In this document: piece after piece, positions 16,944-26,952 of the stretch | Layout: every line of letters begins with the position of its first letter | Position numbering within the stretch: position 1 is the first letter of the stretch | Assembly: GCF_000147355.1 (NCBI RefSeq) | Contig: NC_014506.1 | Location: 124,001-188,000, forward strand | DNA length: 64,000 bases | Origin: Sulfurimonas autotrophica DSM 16294 | Lineage (GTDB): Bacteria > Campylobacterota > Campylobacteria > Campylobacterales > Sulfurimonadaceae | Direction of reading: 5' to 3' | Position numbers and translations under genes: made by a program | Notes under the pieces: generated by a model | Databases searched by the model: none | What the model was told of the DNA's origin: nothing | Seen by the model: only the letters and a program-made list of their open reading frames with translations

Positions 16944-17631
16944 TTTCTATTACCTCAAATCTTCCAACTAGTTTTTTATTTTTCATATGTACTTCACTAA
17001 ACTCAATCTTTAAATTATCTAAATCAATATATGCTTTTGGATAATCTTCTGCATCTAACATTCTTATAAAATCATACAACTTGGTAATTGAAATTTCATT
17101 TATACTGTTCATGTTGCTTTCATGAGGTTTTCTTCTTTGAAATATAATTGATTTACCATTTTGTGCAAGTGGTAGTAAGGAGCTATTTAAAAATTTTGGT
17201 ATCATTTTTGAAAAAACAATATTTGATAATTTGATAAAATTTTCTTCAGCACTTCCAAGAGAAATATTAAAGTCCTCTTTTAGATAAATATCTCCTGTGT
17301 CCAAACCACTCTCTACTTTTAAAGCAGAAATCTTAGTGTCGTATATTTCTCTTACAATTAAGTTTTGAAGAGGACTTCCTCCCCTTCCAAATGGTAAATC
17401 AGTCATATGAAATATTATACATTCAAAATTCAAATATACTTCTTTTGGAATTATCCAGGACCAATGAGGGAAAAAGATATATTTTGGCCTTAATTCCAAA
17501 AGATAATCAATAGTTAGTTCATCTTTATTTGATATTAAATGAAACTTATATAATGCTGAATATTTTTCTTTTAGAGTAAAATAGTTTTGAATATTCCATT
17601 CTTTAATTGTTGCTATAACTATGTTATTCAT
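16936..17631 (-). CDS. Formyltransferase-fold protein, possible sugar N-formyltransferase
   Basis: A 231-aa homologue of methionyl-tRNA/sugar formyltransferases. The recognisable core is IFHMTDLPFGRGGSPLQNLI (about residues 73-92) and ESGLDTGDIYLKED (107-120). The family triad is Asn-His-Asp; here His75 and Asp111 are present, but the Asn normally two residues before the His is Ile73. The protein may therefore be inactive, use a different chemistry, or transfer another group. It overlaps pseG and the PIG-L gene by 8 bp each. The pairing suggests an N-formylated (or otherwise acylated) Pse variant; that is inference. Confidence 0.7.
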   Translation of the reverse strand: MNNIVIATIKEWNIQNYFTLKEKYSALYKFHLISNKDELTIDYLLELRPKYIFFPHWSWIIPKEVYLNFECIIFHMTDLPFGRGGSPLQNLIVREIYDTKISALKVESGLDTGDIYLKEDFNISLGSAEENFIKLSNIVFSKMIPKFLNSSLLPLAQNGKSIIFQRRKPHESNMNSINEISITKLYDFIRMLDAEDYPKAYIDLDNLKIEFSEVHMKNKKLVGRFEVIENV

Positions 17632-18568
17632 TATGTTTATCCAGTTTTTGAATTATATTCTTAATAGTTGTGTTTAAGTTCTTTATATTAAATTGTTCCA
17701 GTACTAAATATTTTTTTCTTTTTAAATATTGATACATGTCATTTTGATTGTCTGCTGTTTTGACAGCTATAAAAGGAAGGTTCATAAAAGATGCTTCATT
17801 TGCAGTAACACTTGGTGATATAATTGCAAAGTCAGATTTTTTCATAAGTTTTGCTATTTTATCTGAGTCAATATATAATTTTACCCACTTTTTATTTTCA
17901 ATATATTGTCTTAACTCATGCAAATTTTTGTTTGCACTTGTTGTAACTACATGTGTCTTTATATTATCAAAACTTTCCAATACATTTAAAATCTTTCTAG
18001 TAATATTTGAATGATCAGCACCACCCATTGCTAAGAAAATTTTGAATTTTGAATTTTTAGTTTTAAATCGTTGTTTTCTTTTTTTCTTCTGCTTGTAAAA
18101 CTCATCTCTTAAAAGTGTATATTGGCTACCACATCGAAGTTCGCAATTTTTAGGCACTAAATCTTTATATCTCTTTTTATCAGCACTGATATTGTGATTT
18201 AAAAGTATATCGCAATAGTGTTTTTCATAAGTATCATCAAAGCTAAGAAGAATTAACTGTGGATTATTCTCCTTTAATTTTTTCTCGAACTTATAGTCTA
18301 TTTCATAATGATCAATCACAAGCATATCTGCATTATATTTCTGTATCAGCTGATTCAACTCTTTCAATTGATTTGATTGTAATATCTCTAGTTTATATCC
18401 AGCTTCAAAGATTTTATGATTTATATTTCCAGACAAATTTTGAGTTGCAAAGATTATATTTGAATCTTTATACTGAGTAGCAAGAACTAAGTCTCGCATA
18501 ATATGGCCGGTGCCAATTTTTGAAGAGGAATCAGCTCGAAAGAGAATACTTTTTGTTTTATCTTTCAT
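17624..18568 (-). CDS. pseG: UDP-2,4-diacetamido-2,4,6-trideoxy-beta-L-altropyranose hydrolase
   Basis: PseG removes UDP from the altrose intermediate. The 314-aa protein has the GT-B-like fold with IGTGHIMRDL near the N-terminus, including the catalytic histidine (H22), LAMGGADHSN in the UDP-binding domain and ISPSVTANEASFM in the C-terminal donor site. The length is slightly above the C. jejuni enzyme. It follows a small HD-domain gene with an 11-bp overlap. Confidence 0.9.
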   Translation of the reverse strand: MKDKTKSILFRADSSSKIGTGHIMRDLVLATQYKDSNIIFATQNLSGNINHKIFEAGYKLEILQSNQLKELNQLIQKYNADMLVIDHYEIDYKFEKKLKENNPQLILLSFDDTYEKHYCDILLNHNISADKKRYKDLVPKNCELRCGSQYTLLRDEFYKQKKKRKQRFKTKNSKFKIFLAMGGADHSNITRKILNVLESFDNIKTHVVTTSANKNLHELRQYIENKKWVKLYIDSDKIAKLMKKSDFAIISPSVTANEASFMNLPFIAVKTADNQNDMYQYLKRKKYLVLEQFNIKNLNTTIKNIIQKLDKHNE

Positions 18569-18944
18569 TGGATCTGTCTATTGCAAGTATTTTAAGAGCA
18601 TTCATTAAATCGATTTCATAATGGAATAAAAAATCTTTCTCTGTGATTTTGGAAACTTCAAATATATTATGTAGTAGTGCTGTAATTAATATATCGACAT
18701 CAATGTTATTGTCAATTTGATATAAAATAACCGCGACTCTTAGCGGATGTACAATATATTCTAAAGAGTTTAAACCAGGGTGGGTAAATGTAATTTGATT
18801 GATATAATCAATAGTTTTCACTATCTTTCTTTTGTTCTCAACATTATTTTGTAAAAAATCTATCAGTTCATCATTGTACTTTTTATTAAAATGCTTGCGA
18901 ACAATTAAACGCTTTAATCTTTCTTCTTGTATATTTCTAATCAT
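18558..18944 (-). CDS. Small RelA/SpoT-like HD-domain protein with degenerate metal site
   Basis: A 128-aa protein resembling the N-terminal HD hydrolase domain of RelA/SpoT. LEYIVHPLRVAVIL (H66) matches the first His region, and ILITALLHNIFEVS (88-98) matches the family's AALLHDVVEDT. The key HD pair is His92-Asn93, and the ED that follows in RSH enzymes is Glu96-Val97, so ppGpp hydrolysis by the usual manganese chemistry seems unlikely. There is no synthetase, TGS or ACT domain. It lies between pseC and pseG and overlaps pseG, so it is co-expressed with the flagellin-glycan genes. It could be a nucleotide sensor or a structural adaptor; the role is unknown. Confidence 0.6.
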   Translation of the reverse strand: MIRNIQEERLKRLIVRKHFNKKYNDELIDFLQNNVENKRKIVKTIDYINQITFTHPGLNSLEYIVHPLRVAVILYQIDNNIDVDILITALLHNIFEVSKITEKDFLFHYEIDLMNALKILAIDRSNER

Positions 18945-18946
18945 GC

Positions 18947-20074
18947 TTAAAAACTACATCCTCTATGTGCATACTTATGAATGACATCTAAAAAGGTGTC
19001 AGCCACATACTTTGCATCATCCATACTCATTGTTTGATTACAGGGTATAGAGATTTCCGAGCGGTAAAAATCATTGGCAACGAGGAGAGAAGTCTCACCA
19101 AATTTTTCTTTGTAAAAACTATTTTGATAGATAGGTTTGTAATGGACTTGTACACCTAAACCTCTTTTTTGAAGCTCTTGAAATATATCCTCTTTTGGAC
19201 ATTGAAGTTCAGGGTTTAAGATAATAGGGTAGAGGTGTCTTGAACTTATAGAATTCTTTGGAATCTTTTGCGTGATAAACAACTTTTCACTTTTAAATCG
19301 TTCATCAAAGTAGTTAGCTATTGCATTTCTTTTGCGTATAAATGCATCAAGCTTGTTAAGTTGAGAACTGCCAAGCGCTGCAGCTACTTCTGTCATACGA
19401 AAATTGTAGCCCATGCTTACCATATCTGAATTCCAAAACTCTTTTTTTACCATTCCATGAGAACGGTAGAGTTTTAAAGCTGTAGCATATTCTTCATTGT
19501 CAGTAAGTACTGCACCTCCTTCACTTGTAGTTATAGGCTTAATAGCATGGAAACTAAAGATATTCATATCTGTAAAAGAGCCTATCTTTTTACCATCTAT
19601 AGAGGAGCCAAGAGCATGGGAAGCATCATCGATGAGTAGTAGATTATATTTTTTGGCAATCTCTTTTATCTGTTGTATTTCTACAGGTTTACCCGCAAAG
19701 TCAACTACGACAATGGCTTTTGTTCTTGGTGTAATAAGTTTTTCAATTTGTTTTTCATCAATATTGCCATCAAGTTTTATATCACACCAGATGGGAGTAG
19801 CACCCAAGGTAACAAACATATTTGAAGTGGCTACAAAGCTGATAGGAGTTGTAATGATTTCATCCCCCTCTTTTATTCCACAGACACTATAAGTAGCACT
19901 TAACGCTGAGGTCGCTGAGTTAAAGGCTACGGCATATTTTGCCCCAGCGTATTGGCATAAATCATTTTCAAATTGAGCAACTTTTGGACCCTGTGCAAGT
20001 AAATCACCTTTGAGAGTATCAACAACTGCAGTAATATCAGCATCATCAATAAGTTGTGTAGAGTAACTGAGCAT
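18947..20074 (-). CDS. pseC: UDP-4-amino-4,6-dideoxy-N-acetyl-beta-L-altrosamine transaminase
   Basis: PseC aminates the 4-keto sugar made by PseB, using glutamate and PLP. The 375-aa protein has the DegT/DnrJ/EryC1 fold: AVAFNSATSALSATY, LLIDDASHALGSSIDGKKIG, and FSFHAIKPITTSEGGAVLT with the PLP lysine. It abuts pseB and is followed by the HD-domain gene after 2 bp. Confidence 0.94.
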   Translation of the reverse strand: MLSYSTQLIDDADITAVVDTLKGDLLAQGPKVAQFENDLCQYAGAKYAVAFNSATSALSATYSVCGIKEGDEIITTPISFVATSNMFVTLGATPIWCDIKLDGNIDEKQIEKLITPRTKAIVVVDFAGKPVEIQQIKEIAKKYNLLLIDDASHALGSSIDGKKIGSFTDMNIFSFHAIKPITTSEGGAVLTDNEEYATALKLYRSHGMVKKEFWNSDMVSMGYNFRMTEVAAALGSSQLNKLDAFIRKRNAIANYFDERFKSEKLFITQKIPKNSISSRHLYPIILNPELQCPKEDIFQELQKRGLGVQVHYKPIYQNSFYKEKFGETSLLVANDFYRSEISIPCNQTMSMDDAKYVADTFLDVIHKYAHRGCSF

Positions 20075-21082
<1,008 letters not shown>

Positions 21083-21141
21083 TCAGTTATCCATTAATAA
21101 TTTGTCTCTTATTTAGCAATAATAGTTCCTCATTGTAAAGA

Positions 21142-22515
21142 TTAATTATTTTTACTATTTGCTTCTGCATCAATCATCATCTGAAGTGATGAAAACTGAG
21201 AGTTTATTCTGCTAATCATCGCATCATAGGCGATAAATTTTTTCTGTAGTATTTCATATCTGTTATCTAGACTGTCAGTTTGACGAGTATGTTGTTCTAC
21301 AAGACTATCTTTTTCGCTTTTTAATTGATCTGAAAAGTTACTCATTAGTTTTTTATAACCGAGATAATCATTCATTTTATCATTGAGTGTTGTGAAAACT
21401 CCATCTGTTGTTGAATCACCACGGAAAAATAACTCCATACCGGATGGATCAGAAGCAATTTTTGCATTTAATGTGGACGTGTTTAAACTCATAACTCCAT
21501 GTCTATCTATATCAATACCGTAGTCAATTAAAGAGTTTCCATTACTTCCTGCAACTTCAGTTACGACACTAGAAATCTCTCTAGAGATAGACTTGACAAA
21601 GCTTTCTCCATTAAAAATACCTACAGCACCGGTTTCTCTATCAGACTTAGTCATATCGTCCAGGTTTGATATAAGTGCATTATAACTTGAAACAAAAAGT
21701 GACATTTCACTTGATATTGCTGTTGTGTTTTGAGCGATACTTATGTTTGCATTATCTGTCGCTGCTTGATCTTGGTTAAGTGTTATTTTCACACCGTTGA
21801 GAAGATCTGATATCTCATTTGTAGATCTAGTAATCGTGATACCATTATAGTCAAATGTTGCTTCTTTTGCTGGCTGGATATTGTTGAGGTTGAGTGAAGT
21901 TTTTAAACTTTTGGCATTTGCATCACTATCATCATTTGTATCACTAAAGGTGATAGCTTGATTGGTTGTATCAGAAGTGATAGTCAATTCATAAGAACTC
22001 TCACCTGTTTGGAGTATAGAAGCTGTTACTTTATCTCCGGCTGCTTCGTTGATTTTGTCTCGTACAGTCTCGAGTGTATCAGCTGAAGTGTAGTCTACAT
22101 CAAAAGTATTTCCATCCGTTGTAAGAGAGAATGTACCACTCCCTAAGTCTGTAATTGCTTTTGTTTTATCAGTAACTGTAGCTGCATTCCAAACATCTTT
22201 TTGTGCTATAGAGACATTGGTGATGTTAAAGTTAGATACATCTGAGCCGCTCTCTGCTGTAATTGTTACTGCATCAGTGTTTCCACTTACAGCACGTCCA
22301 AGATAAGTGTTTTCACTGCTAAGGGTTGAAGCACTACTTTTGAATGTTGTCATAAGTGAATCAAGAAGTTTGTATGCATCATCTTTTTGATTTGAAAGAG
22401 TTATTTTGTTTTCTAAGGGTTTAATGATACTAGCTTCATCTGCTGCACGTAGTTTGTCTAAAACATCTGCGGTTAAAACCTGAGAACCGATTCCAAGTGA
22501 GTTTATGCCAGCCAT
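21142..22515 (-). CDS. fliD: Flagellar filament cap protein FliD
   Basis: FliD caps the filament and guides flagellin polymerisation. The 457-aa protein has the FliD N-terminus (GINSLGIGSQVLTADVLDKLRAADE in the first 30 residues, cited here in part) and the C-terminal heptad-rich helix that reads RQTDSLDNRYEILQKKF and then ISRINSQFSSLQMM. FDYNGITITRSTNEISDLLNGV is the Flagellin-IN-like block, and LNLNNIQPAKEATF precedes it. Start at 22515 has AAAGGA 8 nt upstream. It heads the minus-strand glycan block. Confidence 0.94.
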   Translation of the reverse strand: MAGINSLGIGSQVLTADVLDKLRAADEASIIKPLENKITLSNQKDDAYKLLDSLMTTFKSSASTLSSENTYLGRAVSGNTDAVTITAESGSDVSNFNITNVSIAQKDVWNAATVTDKTKAITDLGSGTFSLTTDGNTFDVDYTSADTLETVRDKINEAAGDKVTASILQTGESSYELTITSDTTNQAITFSDTNDDSDANAKSLKTSLNLNNIQPAKEATFDYNGITITRSTNEISDLLNGVKITLNQDQAATDNANISIAQNTTAISSEMSLFVSSYNALISNLDDMTKSDRETGAVGIFNGESFVKSISREISSVVTEVAGSNGNSLIDYGIDIDRHGVMSLNTSTLNAKIASDPSGMELFFRGDSTTDGVFTTLNDKMNDYLGYKKLMSNFSDQLKSEKDSLVEQHTRQTDSLDNRYEILQKKFIAYDAMISRINSQFSSLQMMIDAEANSKNN

Positions 22516-22549
22516 AATAAATCCTTTTGTATACCTAATTATTAGCTCT

Positions 22550-22576
22550 ATATCGGCTATTTTTTAAATATATTTA
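22550..22576 (-). promoter_or_regulatory. Sigma-28 promoter of fliD
   Basis: Read on the minus strand, TAAATATA (22576-22569) and GCCGATAT (22557-22550) are separated by 11 bp. The -10 element is a near-perfect FliA site; the -35 keeps TAAA. It lies 35 bp before the fliD start and may drive the whole fliD-pse-maf block. Confidence 0.75.
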
Positions 22577-22602
22577 ATTTTAGTATTTTACTAAAAAATT
22601 GC

Positions 22603-22629
22603 TAAAGAAAAAAAATGCCTTGTCGATAT
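22603..22629 (+). promoter_or_regulatory. Sigma-28 promoter of fliS
   Basis: TAAAGAAA at 22603-22610 and GTCGATAT at 22622-22629 with an 11-bp spacer fit the FliA consensus. It lies 32 bp before fliS and is divergent from the fliD promoter, leaving only 26 bp between the two -35 boxes. Confidence 0.8.
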
Positions 22630-22660
22630 ATTTCACATAAATAAAGAAATTGACAAAGGA

Positions 22661-23038
22661 TTGAATATGTATGCAGGGACAGCTTATAATACTTATGCAC
22701 AAAACAACGTAGGAATAGAATCGCCAAAAAAACTTATAGAGATGTTGTATGAGGGTGTATTGCGTTTTAACGCACAGACAAAAAAAGCGATTAATGACGG
22801 AAATACTGAGAAAAAAGTTTATTGGGTTAACCGTTCAATATCCATTATTTCCGAACTCATTTCTATTTTAGATATGAAAGAGGGGCAAATATCAGAATAC
22901 CTAGAAGGGCTTTATTCGTATGAAATTAAGCTTTTAGGTGCTGCAAGTCTGGAAAATGATGTGAGCAAAATAGATGAATGCACAAATGTATTTAAAGGGC
23001 TTTTGGAAGCGTGGAGAGAAAGTACGGATGTGGATTAA
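22661..23038 (+). CDS. fliS: Flagellin export chaperone FliS
   Basis: FliS binds the C-terminus of flagellin in the cytoplasm and prevents early polymerisation. The 125-aa protein begins with the family pattern NTYAQNNVGIESPKKLIEMLYEG and is all-helical to the end; length is typical. An AAAGGA site is 7 nt before the ATG. It overlaps the next small gene by 11 bp. Confidence 0.94.
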   Translation: MNMYAGTAYNTYAQNNVGIESPKKLIEMLYEGVLRFNAQTKKAINDGNTEKKVYWVNRSISIISELISILDMKEGQISEYLEGLYSYEIKLLGAASLENDVSKIDECTNVFKGLLEAWRESTDVD

Positions 23039-23282
23039 GCAACTTAAGATTGCTCTCGTTCAGCAAGATTTAAAGCAAGTAAATGATTTGTTGGACAATA
23101 TCCCTTTGTTTAAAAAAAAACAGGAGATGTTGGAGGCTTCTTGTTTGCTAAAAGAGGCGGCTAATATTTTCACAATATTGAAAAATGAAACAGCATTGTC
23201 GATGAAACAAATTCAAAAAAATAAGGATTTTCTAAATTCTACACAAGCAGATGCGACTGCCAAATTTGACATCACTTCTTAG
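23028..23282 (+). CDS. Small helical protein after fliS, FliT-like by position
   Basis: An 84-aa, mainly helical, lysine-rich protein. The ATG at 23028 has GGAGAG 9 nt upstream, inside fliS; the longer frame from 22974 has no such site. FliT chaperones (which bind FliD) sit in this place after fliS in many bacteria and have similar size and helical content. Sequence alone does not prove it; QEMLEASCLLKEAANIF has no motif I can call diagnostic. The 3' end overlaps the convergent dehydrogenase by 4 bp. Confidence 0.6.
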   Translation: MWIKQLKIALVQQDLKQVNDLLDNIPLFKKKQEMLEASCLLKEAANIFTILKNETALSMKQIQKNKDFLNSTQADATAKFDITS

Positions 23283-23971
23283 ACTTTTTTACTTATACCG
23301 AATTTTAAACTTCTTATGGTGTACTCACTTACCACTGCACCTTTTCGCATGTTTAGTATATGCTCTACAGTATCGGCAATGTCTGATGCGAACAGTTTCT
23401 CATCTTCTTTTTGACTTGTCTCAAACCGTAGTTCATCATAAAAATGACTTTCAGTCATATCAGGATTGATGTTTGTGATGCTGAGTGCACTTTTTCTTGT
23501 TTCTTCAAAGAGTGCGTCGCCAAAGGCTTTGAGACCTGCTTTTGTAGCAGAGTAAACAGCTGCAAATTTGCTCGCACGCAGGGCTTCGATGGAGTTAATG
23601 TTGATGAGGTAACCTTCGTTTTCTTTGAGTGAACGCAGAAGTGCATTTGTAAGTAACATTGGTGCTGTGAGATTTACAAAGGTCATACTACTGATGATGT
23701 TTACATGTAACTCTTCATGCGGTTCAAAACGACCGAATCCGGCACAGTTTATAAGTATAAATATATCTTCTTTTTTTAATTTTTCGCATAGCTTTATTGT
23801 ATCTTTTTCTTCTGCAAGATTACATGTAACGGCGCGAAAATATGCATGGTTAAAATCATCATCTTTTATGCTTCTGCTAACACCTATAACTTCAAACCCA
23901 AATGTTAGCAATTTGTTTGTTATTGCTTTTCCTATGCCGCTGCTTGCGCCTGTAACTATAGCTGTTTTCAA
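23279..23971 (-). CDS. Short-chain dehydrogenase/reductase
   Basis: A 230-aa SDR with VTGASSGIGKAI near the N-terminus (cofactor loop TGxxxGxG), INCAGFG for the NAG motif, and INSIEALRASKFAAVYSATKAG giving the Ser-Tyr-Lys catalytic set. Length and order are those of classical SDRs. The substrate is not apparent. It is isolated on this strand between two plus-strand units. Confidence 0.9.
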   Translation of the reverse strand: MKTAIVTGASSGIGKAITNKLLTFGFEVIGVSRSIKDDDFNHAYFRAVTCNLAEEKDTIKLCEKLKKEDIFILINCAGFGRFEPHEELHVNIISSMTFVNLTAPMLLTNALLRSLKENEGYLININSIEALRASKFAAVYSATKAGLKAFGDALFEETRKSALSITNINPDMTESHFYDELRFETSQKEDEKLFASDIADTVEHILNMRKGAVVSEYTIRSLKFGISKKV

Positions 23972-24003
23972 ATTTTACTCCACAATTTTGATATACTACA
24001 TGT

Positions 24004-24831
24004 ATGAAAAATATTTACATAACAGACCTGGATCACACATTTTTACGGACTGATTTGTCTTTGAGTGATTATACTAAAAAAATATGGAACTCGTATGCCT
24101 CTGAGTCAATTTTATCTATTGCAACGGCAAGAACATATAAAAAAACGGTACAATTTTTAGAAGGTGTTTCAGTAAATGCACCTATGATACTGCTGGATGG
24201 TGCGCTCATTGCTACGATGGATAAAAAAATTATAGATACAAAATTTATCGCTAAAGATACTGCTGATGAGATTATAGATGAGGGTGCAAAACTTGGTATT
24301 TACCCTTTTGTGCTTTCTTTGGTTGATAATGAACTTAATGAGGCATTTTCTTATTCTACGGCACTTAACAACTATCAAAGTGAAATCATCAAACGCTATG
24401 TAAATGACGATCATACACAGTCTTTTAAAGATTTAAGAGCCATGCAAAATAATTTCAAAATTGTTTATATGGGGGATGAGACTCTTTTGAGAGAATTAGA
24501 ATCAAATTTAAAAGTAATATACGAAGATAATTTAAAATTCATTTTAGCTCCTGAAGCTTATGTCGGCTGCTATTTTTTGACCATCCTACATAAAGATGCC
24601 GACAAATCTCACGGCATACAGAGTGTGAGCGAAGCAGCCGGTTTTGATTTGAAGAAGCTAACAGTATTTGGCGATAATTTTAATGACATCGGTATGTTTG
24701 AACTTGCAAATACTTCAGTTGCAGTCGCAAACGCCCAAGAGGGTGTAAAGCGTCGAGCGGATATAGTGTTAAAACATACGAATGATGAAGACGGAGTGGC
24801 GAAGTATCTTGCGGAGGTTAAAAATGCATAA
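24004..24831 (+). CDS. HAD-superfamily (Cof/IIB type) phosphatase
   Basis: A 275-aa protein. The nucleophile motif ITDLDHTFLRT holds D8 and D10, and FGDNFNDIGMF is the C-terminal metal-binding motif IV. The large cap between them is of the C2B type seen in Cof-like sugar phosphatases. The last 8 bp overlap a sugar-type transporter gene, and a hexose-phosphate mutarotase follows, so a sugar phosphate is a reasonable substrate guess. Confidence 0.88.
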   Translation: MKNIYITDLDHTFLRTDLSLSDYTKKIWNSYASESILSIATARTYKKTVQFLEGVSVNAPMILLDGALIATMDKKIIDTKFIAKDTADEIIDEGAKLGIYPFVLSLVDNELNEAFSYSTALNNYQSEIIKRYVNDDHTQSFKDLRAMQNNFKIVYMGDETLLRELESNLKVIYEDNLKFILAPEAYVGCYFLTILHKDADKSHGIQSVSEAAGFDLKKLTVFGDNFNDIGMFELANTSVAVANAQEGVKRRADIVLKHTNDEDGVAKYLAEVKNA

Positions 24832-26059
24832 GCAGTCAAGTTTTTTGGCTATGATTATTATAGGTGTGTTATTTTTTATATTTGGTTTTGTGACATGGCT
24901 CAACGGCTCGCTGATTCCCTATTTAAAAGTTATATGTGACTTAAATGAGTTTGAAGCACTTTTTGTTACCTTTGCTTTTTATATTGCTTATACTGTAATG
25001 GCTTTGCCGATGGCTGTGATTTTAGAAAAAACAGGGTACAAAAAAGGGATGGCACTGGGACTTTTTGTGATGAGTTTAGGCTCTTTGCTTTTTATTCCTG
25101 CAGCTCTTAGCGGTGAATTTTTAGTTTTTTTAGCGGCACTTTTTACACTTGGAACAGGACTGACAATACTGCAAACCGCTTCAAATCCCTACATAGTTTT
25201 ACTTGGTCCTATAGAATCAGCAGCTATGCGCATAAGTATAATGGGACTTATAAACAAAAGTGCAGGTGTTTTGGCTCCGCTGCTTTTTACGGCATTAATA
25301 CTCTCAGATATTGGCTCAAGCTCTCAGCTGGTAAGCACAAATACGCAAGAACTGGCATACAAACTTATAAAACCCTACATCATTATGTCAATTATGCTTT
25401 TAGTTTTAACGCTGTTTGTCTGGTTCTCCTCTTTGCCTGAATTGGAATTTGAAGATGATCCTTATGATGATGAAAATATTTTTGGTTTTCCTCGTGTCGT
25501 TTTAGGTGCTTTGGCACTCTTTTTTTATGTAGGTATAGAAGTTATTGCAGGTGATACCATAGGGCTTTACGGGCAAAGTCTGGGCATTGCCAATGCAACA
25601 GCACTAACTGCTTATACTATGAGCTTTATGGTTGCGGGCTATCTTGTAGGCGTCTTTTTTATACCGAAGTTTTTATCGCAGGAAAAAGCACTTGTTTCTT
25701 CTGCCCTTTTAGGCATTTTTTTCTTATTCGGGGTGGCTTTTAGCTCTACAACCGAGTCACACATCATCACAGGGCTCCCTGACAGTGTGGCCTTTGTGGC
25801 AATGCTGGGTCTTGCAAATGCACTTGTCTGGCCGACTATCTGGCCTTTAGCACTGCAAGATTTGGGCAAACATACGGCTAAAGGAAGTGCACTGCTCATT
25901 ATGGCAATAGCCGGAGGGGCAGTTTTACCGCTTGTCTTTGGAAAAGTGGCACAAATAACGGCAGATATGCAGATGTCATATCTGGTCGGTATTGTTTGTT
26001 ATGTAATGATCTTATTCTATGGACTTAAATGGCATAAAATGACGGGTTGGAGAGCATAG
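24824..26059 (+). CDS. FucP/GluP-type sugar MFS transporter
   Basis: A 411-aa inner-membrane carrier with about 12 membrane segments. FGFVTWLNGSLIPYLKVICDL at the N-terminus and LQTASNPYIVLLG are typical of the FucP family (proton symporters for fucose, glucose or galactose). The ATG at 24824 is chosen over an earlier in-frame start at 24782, because GGAGG lies 6 nt before it. It overlaps the HAD gene and abuts the mutarotase, forming a three-gene sugar-use operon. Confidence 0.88.
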   Translation: MHKQSSFLAMIIIGVLFFIFGFVTWLNGSLIPYLKVICDLNEFEALFVTFAFYIAYTVMALPMAVILEKTGYKKGMALGLFVMSLGSLLFIPAALSGEFLVFLAALFTLGTGLTILQTASNPYIVLLGPIESAAMRISIMGLINKSAGVLAPLLFTALILSDIGSSSQLVSTNTQELAYKLIKPYIIMSIMLLVLTLFVWFSSLPELEFEDDPYDDENIFGFPRVVLGALALFFYVGIEVIAGDTIGLYGQSLGIANATALTAYTMSFMVAGYLVGVFFIPKFLSQEKALVSSALLGIFFLFGVAFSSTTESHIITGLPDSVAFVAMLGLANALVWPTIWPLALQDLGKHTAKGSALLIMAIAGGAVLPLVFGKVAQITADMQMSYLVGIVCYVMILFYGLKWHKMTGWRA

Positions 26060-26060
26060 T

Positions 26061-26894
26061 ATGTATGCACTTAAGCAGTTCGACAATGGCTTTGAATATT
26101 TAGAAGTCAAAAATGAATCTGCCTATGCAAAAATAGCCCTGCAGGGTGCGCATATATTCTCATACAAAGTAAAAGAGCAAGAAGAATTTCTTTGGCTGAG
26201 TGCATCAAGCAAATTTGAAAACGGCAGTGCTATTCGGGGCGGTATTCCGATTTGCTGGCCGAGATTTGGCAATCTTGATGACACTTTGCCTCAGCATGGA
26301 TTTGTAAGAGTGTTTTTGTTTGAACTTGAAAAAGTTCAAGAGTTAAGTTTAGAACAGACAAAAGTTTATCTACGCCTGCAAGAGAGCGAAAAAAGTCGTA
26401 AAATATGGGATTTTAAATTTGAATTACAAATAATATTTACCATAACAAATAGGCTGAAAATTGAGATGATAACAACCAATACCGATACAAAAGCATTTTT
26501 TCTGACACAGGCTTTTCATACATATTTCCAAGTCTCAGATATCCACAATATCATTATTGAAGGCTTAAAAGGGAAAACATATCTTGATATACTGGATAAT
26601 GAAAAAAAAGTACAAAAAGAAAATTTGAGAATAAATCAAGAAGTTGACAGGGTGTACGAAAATGTAAGTAATGAAATAATTTTACATGATTTGAAAAAAA
26701 AGACAAGTATTAAAAGTGAAAATTCATCCTCCGTCATTATCTGGAATCCATGGATTGACAAATGTAAAACTATGAGTGCGATGGATGCTCAAGGGTATAA
26801 AAAGTTTGTATGTATTGAGAGTGCAAATGCTTTTGATGATTTTCAAATCATTAAGCCTAAGGAAACTTACTCCTTGGAAGTAATATACACTTAA
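26061..26894 (+). CDS. Glucose-6-phosphate 1-epimerase (D-hexose-6-phosphate mutarotase)
   Basis: A 277-aa aldose-1-epimerase-fold protein. GSAIRGGIPICWPRFG and LPQHGFVRVF are the signature of the YeaD/hexose-6-phosphate mutarotase branch, and LTQAFHTYFQVSD and VIWNPW hold further conserved active-site residues (His). It interconverts anomers of hexose 6-phosphate. It starts 1 bp after the transporter stop. Confidence 0.92.
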   Translation: MYALKQFDNGFEYLEVKNESAYAKIALQGAHIFSYKVKEQEEFLWLSASSKFENGSAIRGGIPICWPRFGNLDDTLPQHGFVRVFLFELEKVQELSLEQTKVYLRLQESEKSRKIWDFKFELQIIFTITNRLKIEMITTNTDTKAFFLTQAFHTYFQVSDIHNIIIEGLKGKTYLDILDNEKKVQKENLRINQEVDRVYENVSNEIILHDLKKKTSIKSENSSSVIIWNPWIDKCKTMSAMDAQGYKKFVCIESANAFDDFQIIKPKETYSLEVIYT

Positions 26895-26917
26895 CAAGGT
26901 TTTTTTATTCTTTTTAG

Positions 26918-26923
26918 TATAAT
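26918..26923 (+). promoter_or_regulatory. Probable sigma-70 -10 box
   Basis: TATAAT, with a T-rich upstream stretch and no clear -35, as is usual in Campylobacterota. It lies 29 bp before the GTG start of the exported protein. Confidence 0.5.
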
Positions 26924-26952
26924 GACATCATTAAAAAAAGAAGGAAGTAAGA

